A stretch of DNA of 64,000 nt from Paralvinella palmiformis (taxonomy: Eukaryota; Annelida; Polychaeta; Terebellida; Alvinellidae): NCBI GenBank assembly GCA_025642065.1, contig JAODUP010000131.1, positions 308,501 to 372,500 of the forward strand, written 5' to 3'. Below are positions 51,199 to 63,564 of this stretch, piece by piece. The number at the start of each line of letters is the position of its first letter. Position 1 is the stretch's first letter. Below the pieces are notes generated by a model that was not told the origin of the DNA, did not search any database, and worked only from the letters and a program-made list of their open reading frames with translations. A program made the translations under genes and the position numbers.

Positions 51199-51385
51199 GG
51201 GCACCTCCGTGGTCTAGCGGTAGCGTGTTGGACCACATATCATTACCACCTGTGTTCAAATCCTGGCGTGGGCATATATGAAGGTTGTTTCGTCTTTCAC
51301 TTCGTCTCATCACCTTTGGAGGTCGCTCAGCCCATTTAGCCTACCTTGTGCACAAAAGTGGCTGTAAAACATCAATCATCATCAT
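51199..51385 (+). mobile_element. tRNA-derived SINE, family B, copy 3
   Basis: Head CACCTCCGTGGTCTAGCGG with box A TGGTCTAGCGG, box B TGTTCAAATCC, tail CCCATTTAGCCTACCTTGTG and GCACAAAAGTGGCTGTAAAA. A tail fragment recurs at about 51,540-51,575. Lies 250 bp past the LRR-gene stop and so possibly in its 3' UTR. Confidence 0.75.
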
Positions 51386-53740
51386 CCATACAACACTGTA
51401 TGCTGAATACTACTTATACAAGACAATAGGACAATTTATTATTATGTAACCATCTTTTAGTATTCTTATGTCTGTTTTCTCCTCAGAGATATACAATTAT
51501 GTTCTGTTGACCTCTCGTGGAATTAGACTATCCATTTAGTTTATCAGGTGCACAAAAGTGGCTATAAAACAAGAACAATACATGTTTGTATTGAATTAAT
51601 GCTGATACCATACCATACAATAAAACAGTGTTTTAATCTACCGATATTGATTAATCAGTAAGAAATAACTTTTGTTATATAAATGCTACTTTGTAGATAT
51701 GTGTTTTCTCTAACTTTTATGATACTGTTTGTTTAGTATCTGTAGGTGCCAAAATGTTGTATGGTACGGTTACACGAGACAAGATGTCCAGCTTAAGTAT
51801 GTGATATTGGCCTAAATATTAGAATTATATTTTAAAGTTTGAAGTTTAGTTTTAATCATTATAAGGACGCATACAAGAATAATTAAATGACTGTTTTAGT
51901 GTTTTGTAGATGTCTTCACATTTTATGCATTATTTATACAATAATGTTTGACTATGTTATACATTCTACTATGTCTACCTACTTTAATACAATCTGGTCC
52001 CTGTCACTTCCTGATGATTCATACTTTTGTTCTCATAGCCGGAGATTCCGTTCAAAATGACGTCTAATCTTCCAACTCCTATCTTTGACTCAAAACGAAA
52101 TTTTATCCTTGGATTATTCTTATAATGTACTCTGGCATATTATTTTGCCAAATTCACTTATTTACAGTAAGCACACATTCATTTGACATTCATTACATGT
52201 CATAATTGGACTACTGTTTAATTTTGTATCACTGATAATTAGTTTTATTCTGTTTGGTACGTTTCTGTTTTATTTAGCGAATCAAATGTATGTCGGCATC
52301 ATAAAATTTCTGATTCTGTTAGTTGAAAGCTTTGATTACATTGTTCGTCTTTGGAGCGCTGTATCCTTTGCCTTCAGAGATCATTTCAGCCATTTAGTCT
52401 CACCTATTTTCTGATAGTTACAATAAATATGTGTTCGTGAAGTCGGTTTAATCTGACAAAGGAGCAGATTATTGGAGGCAATTATCTGAAATTTGTATAA
52501 ACTTGTAGTCCGTTAAATAATGTTTTGTTTCAATTATAGAAGAGTACGATACTGTGTGTGATAATTGTTTTTTATAGGTTATCGTACAATTTCATTTGGA
52601 TTTTCCCCTAAAATATACTGTCAACTTTTTCAGTATTTGAAAATAGACCTATTGTTTTGTATTCTTTTTCGAAAATTTACATTCATTTATCAGAATTATA
52701 TCCTAACCAGACTCTTCTCTGTGACATTGTTTTATGTGCCTGTTACTCTCCATTGTCAGGTAAATTATGTCTGTTAGAGGCATCCTTCCAAAGAAAATTC
52801 AGCCTACACTTTGTGTTTGAATAAAAATGGGGTTTTCTAACATGTGGTGCACTTGCAGTAGAATATCTCCGAGAAATGGCTTCATATTAATCTACTTTTG
52901 GCTGTAGCAACCCTATCCAAAAGTATTAAAATGCCAAAACAAGAATTGGACACTGAAAACTCTTTTAAAGAGATGTTAAAGGTGGTGATTTTTGTCGTTG
53001 TGAAGTACTGTTCTAAAGGGGCGATTTATTATTTTGTTTGGCAGATTTTGCAGTAAAGTAATTAGGCCTAATATCTCTTGCCTGAAAAGGCTGTGTTTAT
53101 TGAATTGTTTTCAAGAATTTTATAAAGCTATCATTACAAAAATAATAGTTTATACGGCAGAGTTAATGTTTCTAGGTTTCTTAAATCAAGCCAACCCTCT
53201 TGTAGAATGATGTGAGAAACCAATTCTGTTATCTGTTTTGAATTATAAGTTTTTGTTAGATGGATGTTTCGCAATAACGCTAGAAAAGAGTGGGCTAAAT
53301 AAATAATCAAATCGAGGGCATATTTTTGATGCATTAAATAATACAGTATTAGATGATGTTATGTATCATTGCCATACAATGTATTAAGCTCTCCCGATGC
53401 CTTTAACCTATGATTTAATGACACATCAGTACAAGATTCAAGGAAATGAAAAACTATAAAAACCAAAACTTTTCATTGTTTCATCTTTAATGATCTTTTT
53501 TCATTAGTATAAATAACATACATGAAGATGTTATATTAATATTGCACAATTCCACAATACAACACATTATACAAAACAGAAAGTCAAAAAAGCGTTTAAA
53601 CACGTATTTGCAGGTAGAGATATGCTATAAAGATATGGACATTCTTGAAATGTCCATATATATTGCTGTATTTAAAACGTAATATCTGTAAATATCAGAA
53701 AATTCATTTTTAATTTTGTCTTGTGTCTAGTTAAAACCTC

Positions 53741-53850
53741 CCATCTCACTTAACAAAACACGTCAAATTTCCCGAGTTAAATCGGCTGTGTTTGTACTGG
53801 ACAACCTGTATGTATATGTCCATTTGCCGGATCACCACACCAACATGCAC
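53741..53850 (-). other. Candidate further-downstream terminal exon (minus strand)
   Basis: A TTTATTTTAG acceptor at 53851 precedes sequence open in two frames for more than 20 codons. Joined to the CA|GTAAGT donor at 56726 it would add only CMLVW and stop. In another phase it reads CWCGDPANGHIHTGCP. ATTAAA near 53,490 could serve as a poly(A) signal. Neither reading is recognised. Confidence 0.2.
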
Positions 53851-55689
53851 CTAAAATAAATATATTAAATTAACAAAATGGATGACAAACAACAAGTTTC
53901 TGTATAAAATTATTTACTCCATCATACCAAACAATTGGATGTATTGCACGTGATGGAGAAACTGAATATGTACGCACTTCAGCACAGCTACAATAATTAA
54001 AACATACCAAATCAATTTAGAGCCAAGGATTCTGTATGCAGATGGCAGACTGGTTACGTGCATTAGTTCTATTTATGTAAAGCAACTGGTATTCATTCAA
54101 AACACTTCAGCAATTGTGCTAGAAAAGCTGATTCTCCTGAGCAACCACAACCAATTTTCAAAAAACAGTCTGTGAATTGGCACAGCCAAAGCCTTCATTC
54201 ATTACAAAGCTGACAACTAAAAAGTTTAGGAATCATCATAAAAATAACTTGTTTATTGCTACAAGAATCCATCCAAACATACCTGCCCATCTTAGTTACA
54301 AATATCATAATTCAGTACCACTTTGAAACAAAGGTAAACCCATAAATCCCACAGGAATAAATACAAACTGTTGGGGGGGGGGGGTATCATCAACTTCCTG
54401 CAGAATGAACAGCATTATGCTCGTAATTGTCAACCAATAAGCACAGACAAGATCAACAATAGGAAGTTGGGTGAAGTGAAGTTAGTAACATCTGAATTGT
54501 GTTCTGGTTTAGCCCTGTACTATTATTATCATTAAATATCACATCAAATAGTTCGTAATATACTTTTATATACCACCCCATACATAATATATATTTGCAA
54601 CATACAGTACAATCTCAGCGTGACCAAACAATCATTACCATACAAATTGTATATACCCTACTGACTCACTCACCACACAGGCTATATTTATCTTCCGACT
54701 CACTCACCCCACAGACTGTACAGGTCTTTAAAGGCATTATCTAAGGAGTGATAGGTTTGCTGCTATCACAAGACCATTAATCGTGCTCATTTATAATTAC
54801 GATAATATTTTACAGCAGCCCTAATTTTCAATATTAAATATTTTTTCAGCCATACGAAGTATCATTTACAATATGATGTATCAGCCACAAGGTGATATTT
54901 CTTTTAAATGGTAATGTGTAGTTTGAAGATAGACTTCACGACAGTTAACAGTCAAGCCATTCTATTCATAATATTTTTTTTCTACAGTAAATTAAGTGTA
55001 ACTGGCAGTTAGAGGTGTATCTCGTACGTCTCGCTGCAACTGTAAATGTTACATACATCTGGATGCAACTATCGTTCAGTGTAATTGAACCAAATTTGAT
55101 TGTGAAGCTTGATCTAGTAGTAATGTGGTATTGTTAATAATTCCGCTTGCCCATGTCTGCACATGGAATACATATTACTCTGACTGCCTGGGCTGAAATA
55201 TATAATGTCATATTATTGTAACTTTATAGTAAGTTAAGTTAGCTCATCACATACATAATGATCAAATTGTAACCATATTTCTCTGTGTGTGAGGAAGTTA
55301 GTTGCTTGCAAGAATTACATGGCAGAGTTTGATTGAAGACCTCGTTTTGGGAATAGCTCGATACAGCTACACGACAAATATGTGCAATTTATATTGATAC
55401 CAAATACTTGCTTATGTCACATGTGGAATTCAGTTAGATGATAAATAATATTGTTTGGTTCCAATTATGTAAGAATAAATTAAATAGCTGCACAGCTATT
55501 GGTTGACTATGTATATTCTAGACATTTAATTCATATGTTATGTATTAGAACAATCTATCCAAATATTAATAAATATAAAATGGATACTTTAATAAGCAAA
55601 TTTGTAAAATGGTTAACTATGAGTTTGTGCTTCAACTAAATCCAAGGTCGTAATGTCACCTGATGCACATCAAATGGTGATGGTGGTCT

Positions 55690-56020
55690 TAATAATGATA
55701 ATATGTCACATTTATATAGCACTCTATTCAGCTACATAGCTGCTCTAAAGCGCTTTACAATATTATTATCCCAGACTCTGACATGTTTCTACCCAGTAAA
55801 CATCTCAACTGCCAAGTGAGCATACAACACATGGTGCCATTATAGGCGCAAAGCGTTACTCAAACACATAGCCATCGCGCCCTGTCAGATACAATTTTTT
55901 TTATGGATGAGTGAACCAGTCGCCGCATGACGGGATTGCAGCTCACTGAGCTTTGAACCCCGTGACTGTTCGGCTACGAGTGTTACGCTCTAACTAACTG
56001 CGCTATCACGGCTCGACGCG
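55690..56020 (-). mobile_element. tRNA-derived SINE, family C, copy 2
   Basis: Full-length copy with the same blocks as 48030-48365 and the same orientation. The tRNA-like head at the high-coordinate end includes GATAGCGCAGTTAG and GGGGTTCAAAGC. In the intergenic region between the LRR gene and the BAIAP2-like gene. Confidence 0.75.
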
Positions 56021-56100
56021 GTCTTCTAGTGTAGATAGCTCAGTAGATTCACACTCCAACCATATCTGGTAATTATCTATTCAGGTGTGGCTGGTTGGTT

Positions 56101-56376
56101 ATGTTGTTCAGGGAGAATCCCCAGGCTGTCGCTTAATCAGCACAGCCTCTATGTTGGAGTGGTTGAGAAACTCCTCCCCCACCACTCACAGGGGAGCAGT
56201 ACGGAAAGATGGAGCCGAAATACCCTGAGGGTGGTCACTGCCAGAGTGTTTTACGACCTCAGAGGGTTTTTAACGTCCCCCTTTATTTTAAATAATTCAG
56301 TGGAGACGGCAGCGCCATTTAACGTAATGTTGTGCCATGTAATGAGCCGAGAAATTAATCCCTGGAAAAGTTTCAG
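56101..56376 (-). mobile_element. SINE family A, copy lacking the tRNA head
   Basis: Very close to 2409-2680 through the block ending GAGAAATTAATC then CTGGAAAAGTTTC, but it stops before the tRNA-like part. It is therefore 5'-truncated. An ORF of 109 codons across it is an artefact of the repeat. Confidence 0.75.
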
Positions 56377-56514
56377 GTGTGGCATCATTTCCTGCCTATA
56401 TATATATGGATACTGACAGGTAGTCTGTTGTTGTCTATCACGTTGAAATGACATCTTCTTCAATGTAGTATTTTATATATTAAAATATCATTGGTCAGAA
56501 GAATGGCCTCAATC

Positions 56515-56601
56515 TATTGACCTGTGGTCTATCTATTTGACCTGTGGTCTATCTATTTGACCTGTGGTCTATCTATTTGACCTGTGGTCTATCTATTTGA
56601 C
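56515..56601. repeat. 20-bp minisatellite, about four copies
   Basis: The unit CCTGTGGTCTATCTATTTGA repeats perfectly with a 20-bp period from 56521, with partial units at both ends. It lies 120 bp past the stop of the BAIAP2-like gene, probably in its 3' UTR or next intron. Confidence 0.95.
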
Positions 56602-56723
56602 GTTCATGTGGCTTCTGGGCATCACATCAATAATTCTGTTTATTCGGTTAATATGAGGAAGAAACTAATTATTCTTTGCTTTGATGTTGTAATTTATTTA
56701 ATTTTCATTACCGACCTGTTGAC

Positions 56724-57377
56724 TTACTGAGTTTTGCTGTCTGTGTTGCTGTTTGATGGCGGCACAGGAGGTGGTATGTGTGGTGGTGGTGGTGCAGATG
56801 ACTGGATCAAGGTGTGCTTTGGTGGGGGTGGAGGTGGTGGTGGTAGGTCACTGCCATCATTTGACACTCTCCTGCTAAACGATGACCCATGGCTGGCTTG
56901 CGTCGTGCCACTCGAATATCCTGAACTACTGTTGGCCGGCGATGGGGCAGAATTGCAGTACACAGTCGGTGGTGCCACCTGCTTGTAGGACATCTCAGAT
57001 CGGGACGCACAATCTGGATTATGATGACCTCTCTGACATTGAGATGGTGGTCCTTTGGATGATGTGGTGTACGCCGAACCGTGTCTGAGTGGACTAGGCT
57101 GTGAAGAACTCTGTACATAGACATGGCTCTGTAGCATCTGTTGATGTTCAGCCTGTGAAGGATTGGCATTCCTCATCAGTGCGGGACTACTTGCCGTGTG
57201 AGCGAGGACGGGGTGAGCGCCTCCTCCAGAAATTGTCTGACAACAGTTACCAGGATTGTTATCAGTGGGTGGTGGAGGATTATTGGGAGGAGGCAGTGGT
57301 GGAGGAGGTAGCGGGAGAGCCTGTTCCTGAGGAGATGTCATGGAAGTGACGCAATTTACTTCTGGTCCGTGGTCTGT
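56724..57377 (-). CDS. BAIAP2-like gene: proline-rich C-terminal exon
   Basis: 654 nt after a TTTTTAG acceptor, phase 0 with the exon ending at 60880. It encodes TDHGPEVNCVTSMTSPQEQA, then repeated PPPP blocks, a Ser/Tyr-rich middle (SSSGYSSGTTQ) and SNSNTDSKTQ before TAA at 56726-56724. Two other frames are open for 84-120 codons here but are antisense or out-of-phase shadows. The final CAGTAAGTC contains a good 5' splice site (CA|GTAAGT) that overlaps the stop, so the exon may also splice onward. Confidence 0.75.
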   Translation of the reverse strand, partial: TDHGPEVNCVTSMTSPQEQALPLPPPPLPPPNNPPPPTDNNPGNCCQTISGGGAHPVLAHTASSPALMRNANPSQAEHQQMLQSHVYVQSSSQPSPLRHGSAYTTSSKGPPSQCQRGHHNPDCASRSEMSYKQVAPPTVYCNSAPSPANSSSGYSSGTTQASHGSSFSRRVSNDGSDLPPPPPPPPKHTLIQSSAPPPPHIPPPVPPSNSNTDSKTQ

Positions 57378-57500
57378 CTAAAAACAGGAGACATGGCAGA
57401 GAGTTAGTAAGGTTTGGGTAATTGTGGGGTAAAAGATGTCAAGTTATAATGTTTCTGGCTTCAACAGAGCATAGTACTAATACACAAAAGTTTAACATGA

Positions 57501-57560
<60 letters not shown>

Positions 57561-60500
57561 TTATATGCATGCATGCATGCACAGAGATACATTAAAAGCT
57601 ATATGCTGCAATTAAAAGCATCATCATAATAAACTGTCTCCCTAAATAGTATAATATCATTACCACAGGAATCCAAGAAATATGAGTAGTTAACTAAACT
57701 TTCAATCGATCCTGGTAGTCTACGATGTAAACAACAGACATTTGTTAATTGTTAGTGGGGAATAAAACATATCCTGTGTAAGTAAAATAATAAACAGATC
57801 AGAGGTGTCCATTCTGAGTTGAAGAATAAGTCGTTCAGATGCTGCCGAAAGCCATTTTGTATGTCACCCTGTTAAGTCATGATCAATGTTCGGTTATTTG
57901 TAAACAAAACCTATGACCGAAGAAAACACTCATAATATCAAAAGACGCTCTAGTTTATACTTAATATTTTACCATTTAAAATTGGTAGCTTTTTATTATT
58001 GTATCCGTACTTCTTCTAGAAGTCATAGGTATACTTATAAGCCAACCTTTTTTTCCTGATGATCCGGATTGTGTCATCTGGATCTGAACACCGATGAAAC
58101 CGTAGTTCATTTCAAAATAATTATTTATTTTCCTTACAAAACCATCCCTTACAAACAAAAGTATTTTTTAGATTTAACAAAACCAGAACAAAATGGTCAA
58201 ATTAATAAAACAATATTTATGTGACCTCATTGATTTGTTGTTCTTGTGTTATTATTGAATACAACCCCCCCCCCCTTCTCCATAATGTACGTAATAAGTC
58301 ACAATTTGCCATTAATTAACAGAACTCAAATTTCATTTGAGATAATGCCATCCAACAGGAATAATTATGCTCGGGTGTCACTGATTTACCCATAAAGGTG
58401 TTACCTCTTTCATAATCTTAAATTATTGAAATGTCAAGTGAAGGATGAACAGTAATTCCTATACCTTTAAATTGGCAGGTGTTTGACACTCCCATTCTCT
58501 CAGGATGTAAACATCTAATGGGATTAATTATTCTTGGGGTATTTCGGTCATCAGCGAGCATTTATTCAGAGTCTCATTATGGAAAATGGCTGATGTTTTG
58601 ATGTACAACTTATAGATTTGGCTTCCTCCTTGATGGTGGGAGCGAGGAACATCGAACCACTGAAAACAGTATACAAGCCCCAAAATGTACACAAAACGGA
58701 CAAAGTAACATCCAGCTCATTTATAGAGATAAATTATAGCCAACTGGAAGTTTATCAACCTATACAATGTATTTAGAGACCAGCGGGGGGTTTGCAGCCG
58801 TCGATGTGCCATGACAATTTAACTAGAGTATCTTCCAACATTCAAGGATTAATTGTTACCAAGATATTTGCAGTTTACCAAAAGAACACTTTTTATTCAG
58901 CAAATGTCTATTGACCAGATGAATAAGGTTGCAAAATAATAAGAACAACAACAACAACTATTAACCTGTGGCGTATTCAGCTGGATGCTGTACCATCAGA
59001 TAAAGATAAATATCAAAATTAAAAATAAACCTCATACACTAAATGATATTAAACGTTCTATAAACATACTCAGCTGAACGCATTTATCTGGCATGTTTCT
59101 CATAACTGGAAGCCTACATTTAGTATTATTCTAATAGTATTCCAATATTTTAGATCCACAGATTTAGCTCTTGATCTGGTGTGCTATGATTCTGGATCAT
59201 AAAAACGCACGTGTAGGACGTTGAAATCTACCAAATCACACACATGCTGAGGTTCAGTTGTTATCTGCGTGGGCACCAAAGAGCTGTAAGTGCAGCATCA
59301 GAAAGGTCCTGATGGAAAACGATATTTCATGTGAAATGTGGCAGTAAAATGATAAATTGATAATATCTCCTTGAATGAAGTAAGATTGTGAAAGAAAAAT
59401 AGGTCTAGTACGTGCTTCAATATCCTTCGGAAAACTGAAAGATAATTATAATAAACGAAGGTAACTAAGATTGATGTGGTATCAGTCACTGAACACTTAT
59501 AATTAGTAAATAAGGTGTAAAACTAACCAGTTTGTACTGGAGAAGTCACAAACAATTTCTGATCAACGTTTTCAATTAATTATTTCAGATGAGACACTTT
59601 CTCTAGTTCCTGGGAAGACTAATCAATTAGCTAAATTATACGATAGTAATTTTGCAATACGTGTAAATAGATAAGAGCCAGGGTGTAATCTGGAAATAGA
59701 CTGGGTAGATTTATAAAATTCTGAACAAATGCGACTAAACCTGATTAAAATTGCAGGAGGCTCAGGCAGCAGTAATAATATCCTCGTACATCACATTACA
59801 GATGCAATAGGATAATAATGTTGTCTTTAAAAAGGTTTTTGTAGCTATTTCACCATGATCGATCACTGCATTCATTTACGATGATAAAAATAATTCTTCT
59901 TTTTTATCTATCTTATTGGAGTATTATTGTACTGCACTTTTGAATGGCACATAACATAATATATGTTATTATAATAACAATGACAATAATAATAATACTA
60001 ATTAGTATTATTAATATTATTATTGGTCATGAAATAAGACCCATGAAGTACGTTATCTATTAGATTCTTAATTAGCATATATTGATTAACACTTCTGTCA
60101 CACCTTAAAGGTTATCATGCACAGTTAGAGGAAGCTACGACAACAACATGTCTGGTAATTAGCACAGAGATGGCTGTACACAGTGAAGTGTCAATCGTAC
60201 ACAGTGTACACAGCGATGACTGACATGAATGATAGCCAACATGAGGAAAGGCAATAACTGCATATGAAGGATGTCTAGCAACAAAGCAAGCCAAATCAGT
60301 CAGTAATAGCTGAATGGATGCGGGCAGGCAAGTTATCTGAGGATTATATTTCCTTCTGACCTCTCCTCCTGTGTTGATGTTGAATCACGGAACTCTTCAG
60401 GAGGTGGTATGAAATTTACTTCCTGAACCTGCAAGGCATCAGCACAAGAGTGTTGAAAGAAACCAACACAAGACATATATAATGTCTTCATAATTAAGAA

Positions 60501-63500
60501 AACCTCAACTAAAATGATTGTATAATACTGCATAGCTAACACCACTACACTAAAGTACTTTTTTTTTAATTTGCACTAAATACTTTTGTTAAGTTTCAAA
60601 CTTGAATTGAATAAATTAAAATGCAAATGGCTAAATTTATTTTCCATGAATATCAGAAACTAGGTATGATTATTTCCAATTAACTTTCATGCATTTTTGT
60701 GGTTAGCCCAATCCAGAAAAACAAGCGACATACAATATGGTTCAACTGTTAATCTCTATTTACAAGAAACAGGAAAAAAATGGGATGGCAAATTATTGAA
60801 TGATTTAAATGATATGAGAAGCATTCACAATCATAATATGGACAGTTGACATGCTAATAAAGCCAAATAGTTCTGCTACCTTTGTGAAGGCACTAGGCAC
60901 ATCACTGTTAGGTCGTATCAAAGAAGCTATGGGTCCCACAGGTGCCTCTTGTATTTGCTCATTCAGTCTGCTTCCTGGCAAAAGACTGCTAGCACGAAGT
61001 CGTTGGCTTAATTGTTCAATGGTACTGTGTCGACGGCCTAGATATATATCGGGTATGGGACTGGTGGCATAAGCTAATGTGTGTCTTTGGCGCAGTGCTG
61101 GCATAATATTATTTGACAGACCATAATTGAATGGCTGCGGTGCACCAGATGTGAGATCTACATCATCCTCTGGAATGCTTGGCTGTTTAGGATGGAACAA
61201 TTGATGTTTGCCAAAACTACCTCTGTCCACTGTCTGATCTTCTTTGTCATGATTCTGTGTTAATCCCAACTTTCAAAAAATCAAAATCATACCAAGAAAA
61301 CATAAATAAAAAGCTCATTATACTTGTGGAAAATGAGCAGGAGACAAAGAACACAATTACAGAACAAAAAATTAAATATACTTAAATATGTCTACAAATG
61401 CAACAACACATTAATTAAATAAACACATTTAAACCACATACAGTGAGAGCTTATTCTTTCAATTAAGTAGAATTCGGCAAACAGATTACTCGAATTCAAG
61501 GGACTGATTCATTCTACTTGAACCTTGTTTAATCTATCTATAATTGAATTAAACTTGACATGTTATAAATGTGTCTTCTAATGTTTCTGTGTAAATATAT
61601 GTGACCGTGTATTGGTGATGGTCTCACTAATGTCACAATTCACCATGATTGTGTACAAAGATTCACGACTCATTTGCTATCAACTGATCCACCAAACACA
61701 CTGAACAAAGTAAATGAGAAGATTGAATTAAAGACTAGGATAACTTATAAGGATGCATTATATGAGTGAGCGGTTCGTTAGCTTTGGCAATGATCAAATT
61801 TGTCCTGTGAAGCAAGTCAGTACATGGAACTATGGATGCCAATCATCTGGATGTAGTGGGGTGTTCCCCCCAAAGAACGATGTGAAACTTCACACCATGC
61901 TGCCATATTATGCGTGAATTTGGTACTTTATATTTCTTATTTAATATTGTTATTATTATTATTTTATCATAATTATTAATAGATAGCAAAACGGACAATA
62001 ATGATGCTCCCTGTTTTAATCTATAATGACCATCAAGCATCAGAAGAGATACACTTGACACCGACCAGAACGGTGCACAAAATTCTAATTCTGATGAATC
62101 TCCCTTAGTCAGCAGATGATTTAATTGTGTCTCAGTGGTAGTATACCTCTGGCTCTGAGAACTAGAATACCGTTCCCTTGGCAATATGATACATACCCAT
62201 AAACCATGTTTCTTACAGGAATATAAACCAAAGACCATTATCTACTTGATACAGTACATGTCAAGACATTCATTAAACAGATCAGTGACCTGGAGCCAAC
62301 ACAAAACTTTCACCAAACAGTTTCACTTCATACATCAATCTTGTTATTCAATATGTTTTGAGTGCATTTAGCCATCTTGGCAATTGGTAGTATTTAGTTG
62401 CTATTGAATCAGGTTGTATACTAAGAGTAATGGCTATGAGGCGGTGTGTGGTAGCATTTTACGTATGCAGTTTGATGTAGTATGATTTTATATTTTCTAT
62501 AGTCATAGGAGAATTGGGCATTTTCTTCTGATATCAATTTCATATTTATAACTTTTTCACGTTAATATGCAACTGGTACCTGTATATCTAAGTGAACGAA
62601 GACAAGGTGATAAATCACATCATTTCAAAAATAGATTTCTAATAATTCACCAAAACTATTCCTATTTGAATTAACAAGCTTTCACTGTACATGAATAACA
62701 CCTGAACCTAACAATACCTATTTTTATATTACTATTTCAGAATTATGCACAGAAACATAATAACAAGATAGTGTATGAAAACAGATAATTAAAAAAATGT
62801 ATCAAATTTGATACAGCAACCATTCGTGAACAATACTGCACAGTAACTTTCTACTGGGTACACATACAAAAATGCTGTGCAAAATAGATTTTTGCATATG
62901 TTTAGAAATACGGCTGTATGGGGAAATCAAGGTTTATCTAGAGAATAAATACAGAGTACATAAGTAAATAGATATTACATATTTATGTATACATACCCTG
63001 TGTTTAGATGGTAGCTGAAGCGATGGTGCCATTGCACCAACATGTAGTGACATTGGTCTCTCTCCGTGGCTGCCAATTCTGTGATTTCGCAGATGTACAT
63101 TCATTGAATCCGAATCACTATGACCTGATATGTGAAGTCCCGAAAGGCGATAGTCTTGATTCAAGTCATGAAGATCAGCCAAGTTGCTTAGACTCTTCAC
63201 ACGCTGAGTAGTGAGTCTGAAATTTCAATATTTCTGATGTCACTGGTATGTCAGAGGCTATGAGCTTTAACTTAACATGAAATCAATGAGAAACATTGAT
63301 TTGAAATAGATCAAGGCCTTTGTTGTAATCATCTGACAGACTCATCTAGAAATAAATGACCAAATGCCTAAGAACTGTTTTAAATAAAGCCGTGTTATCT
63401 ATATCTAGTCAAATATTAGTATAATATCAATTAACTATTAAAGGCTCTATTGAAGACAGGGGTCTTGATGAAATGCTGTATTATTATATCATCATCATCA

Positions 63501-63532
63501 TCATCATCATCATCATTATCATCATCATCATC

Positions 63533-63564
<32 letters not shown>

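Larger units (their letters stand above)
50947..55689. other. Intergenic between convergent LRR and BAIAP2-like genes
   Basis: Holds the LRR-gene 3' UTR at the left, one family-B SINE, a short C/G homopolymer at about 54,374 and the candidate terminal exon near 53,850. No other coding text or RNA gene was recognised. Confidence 0.5.

Noticed and set aside
56734..57349. Plus-strand ORFs of 68-84 codons and a 120-codon minus-strand ORF over the proline-rich exon
   Set aside because: Shadows of the 217-residue proline-rich frame, which is the one in phase with the upstream exon.
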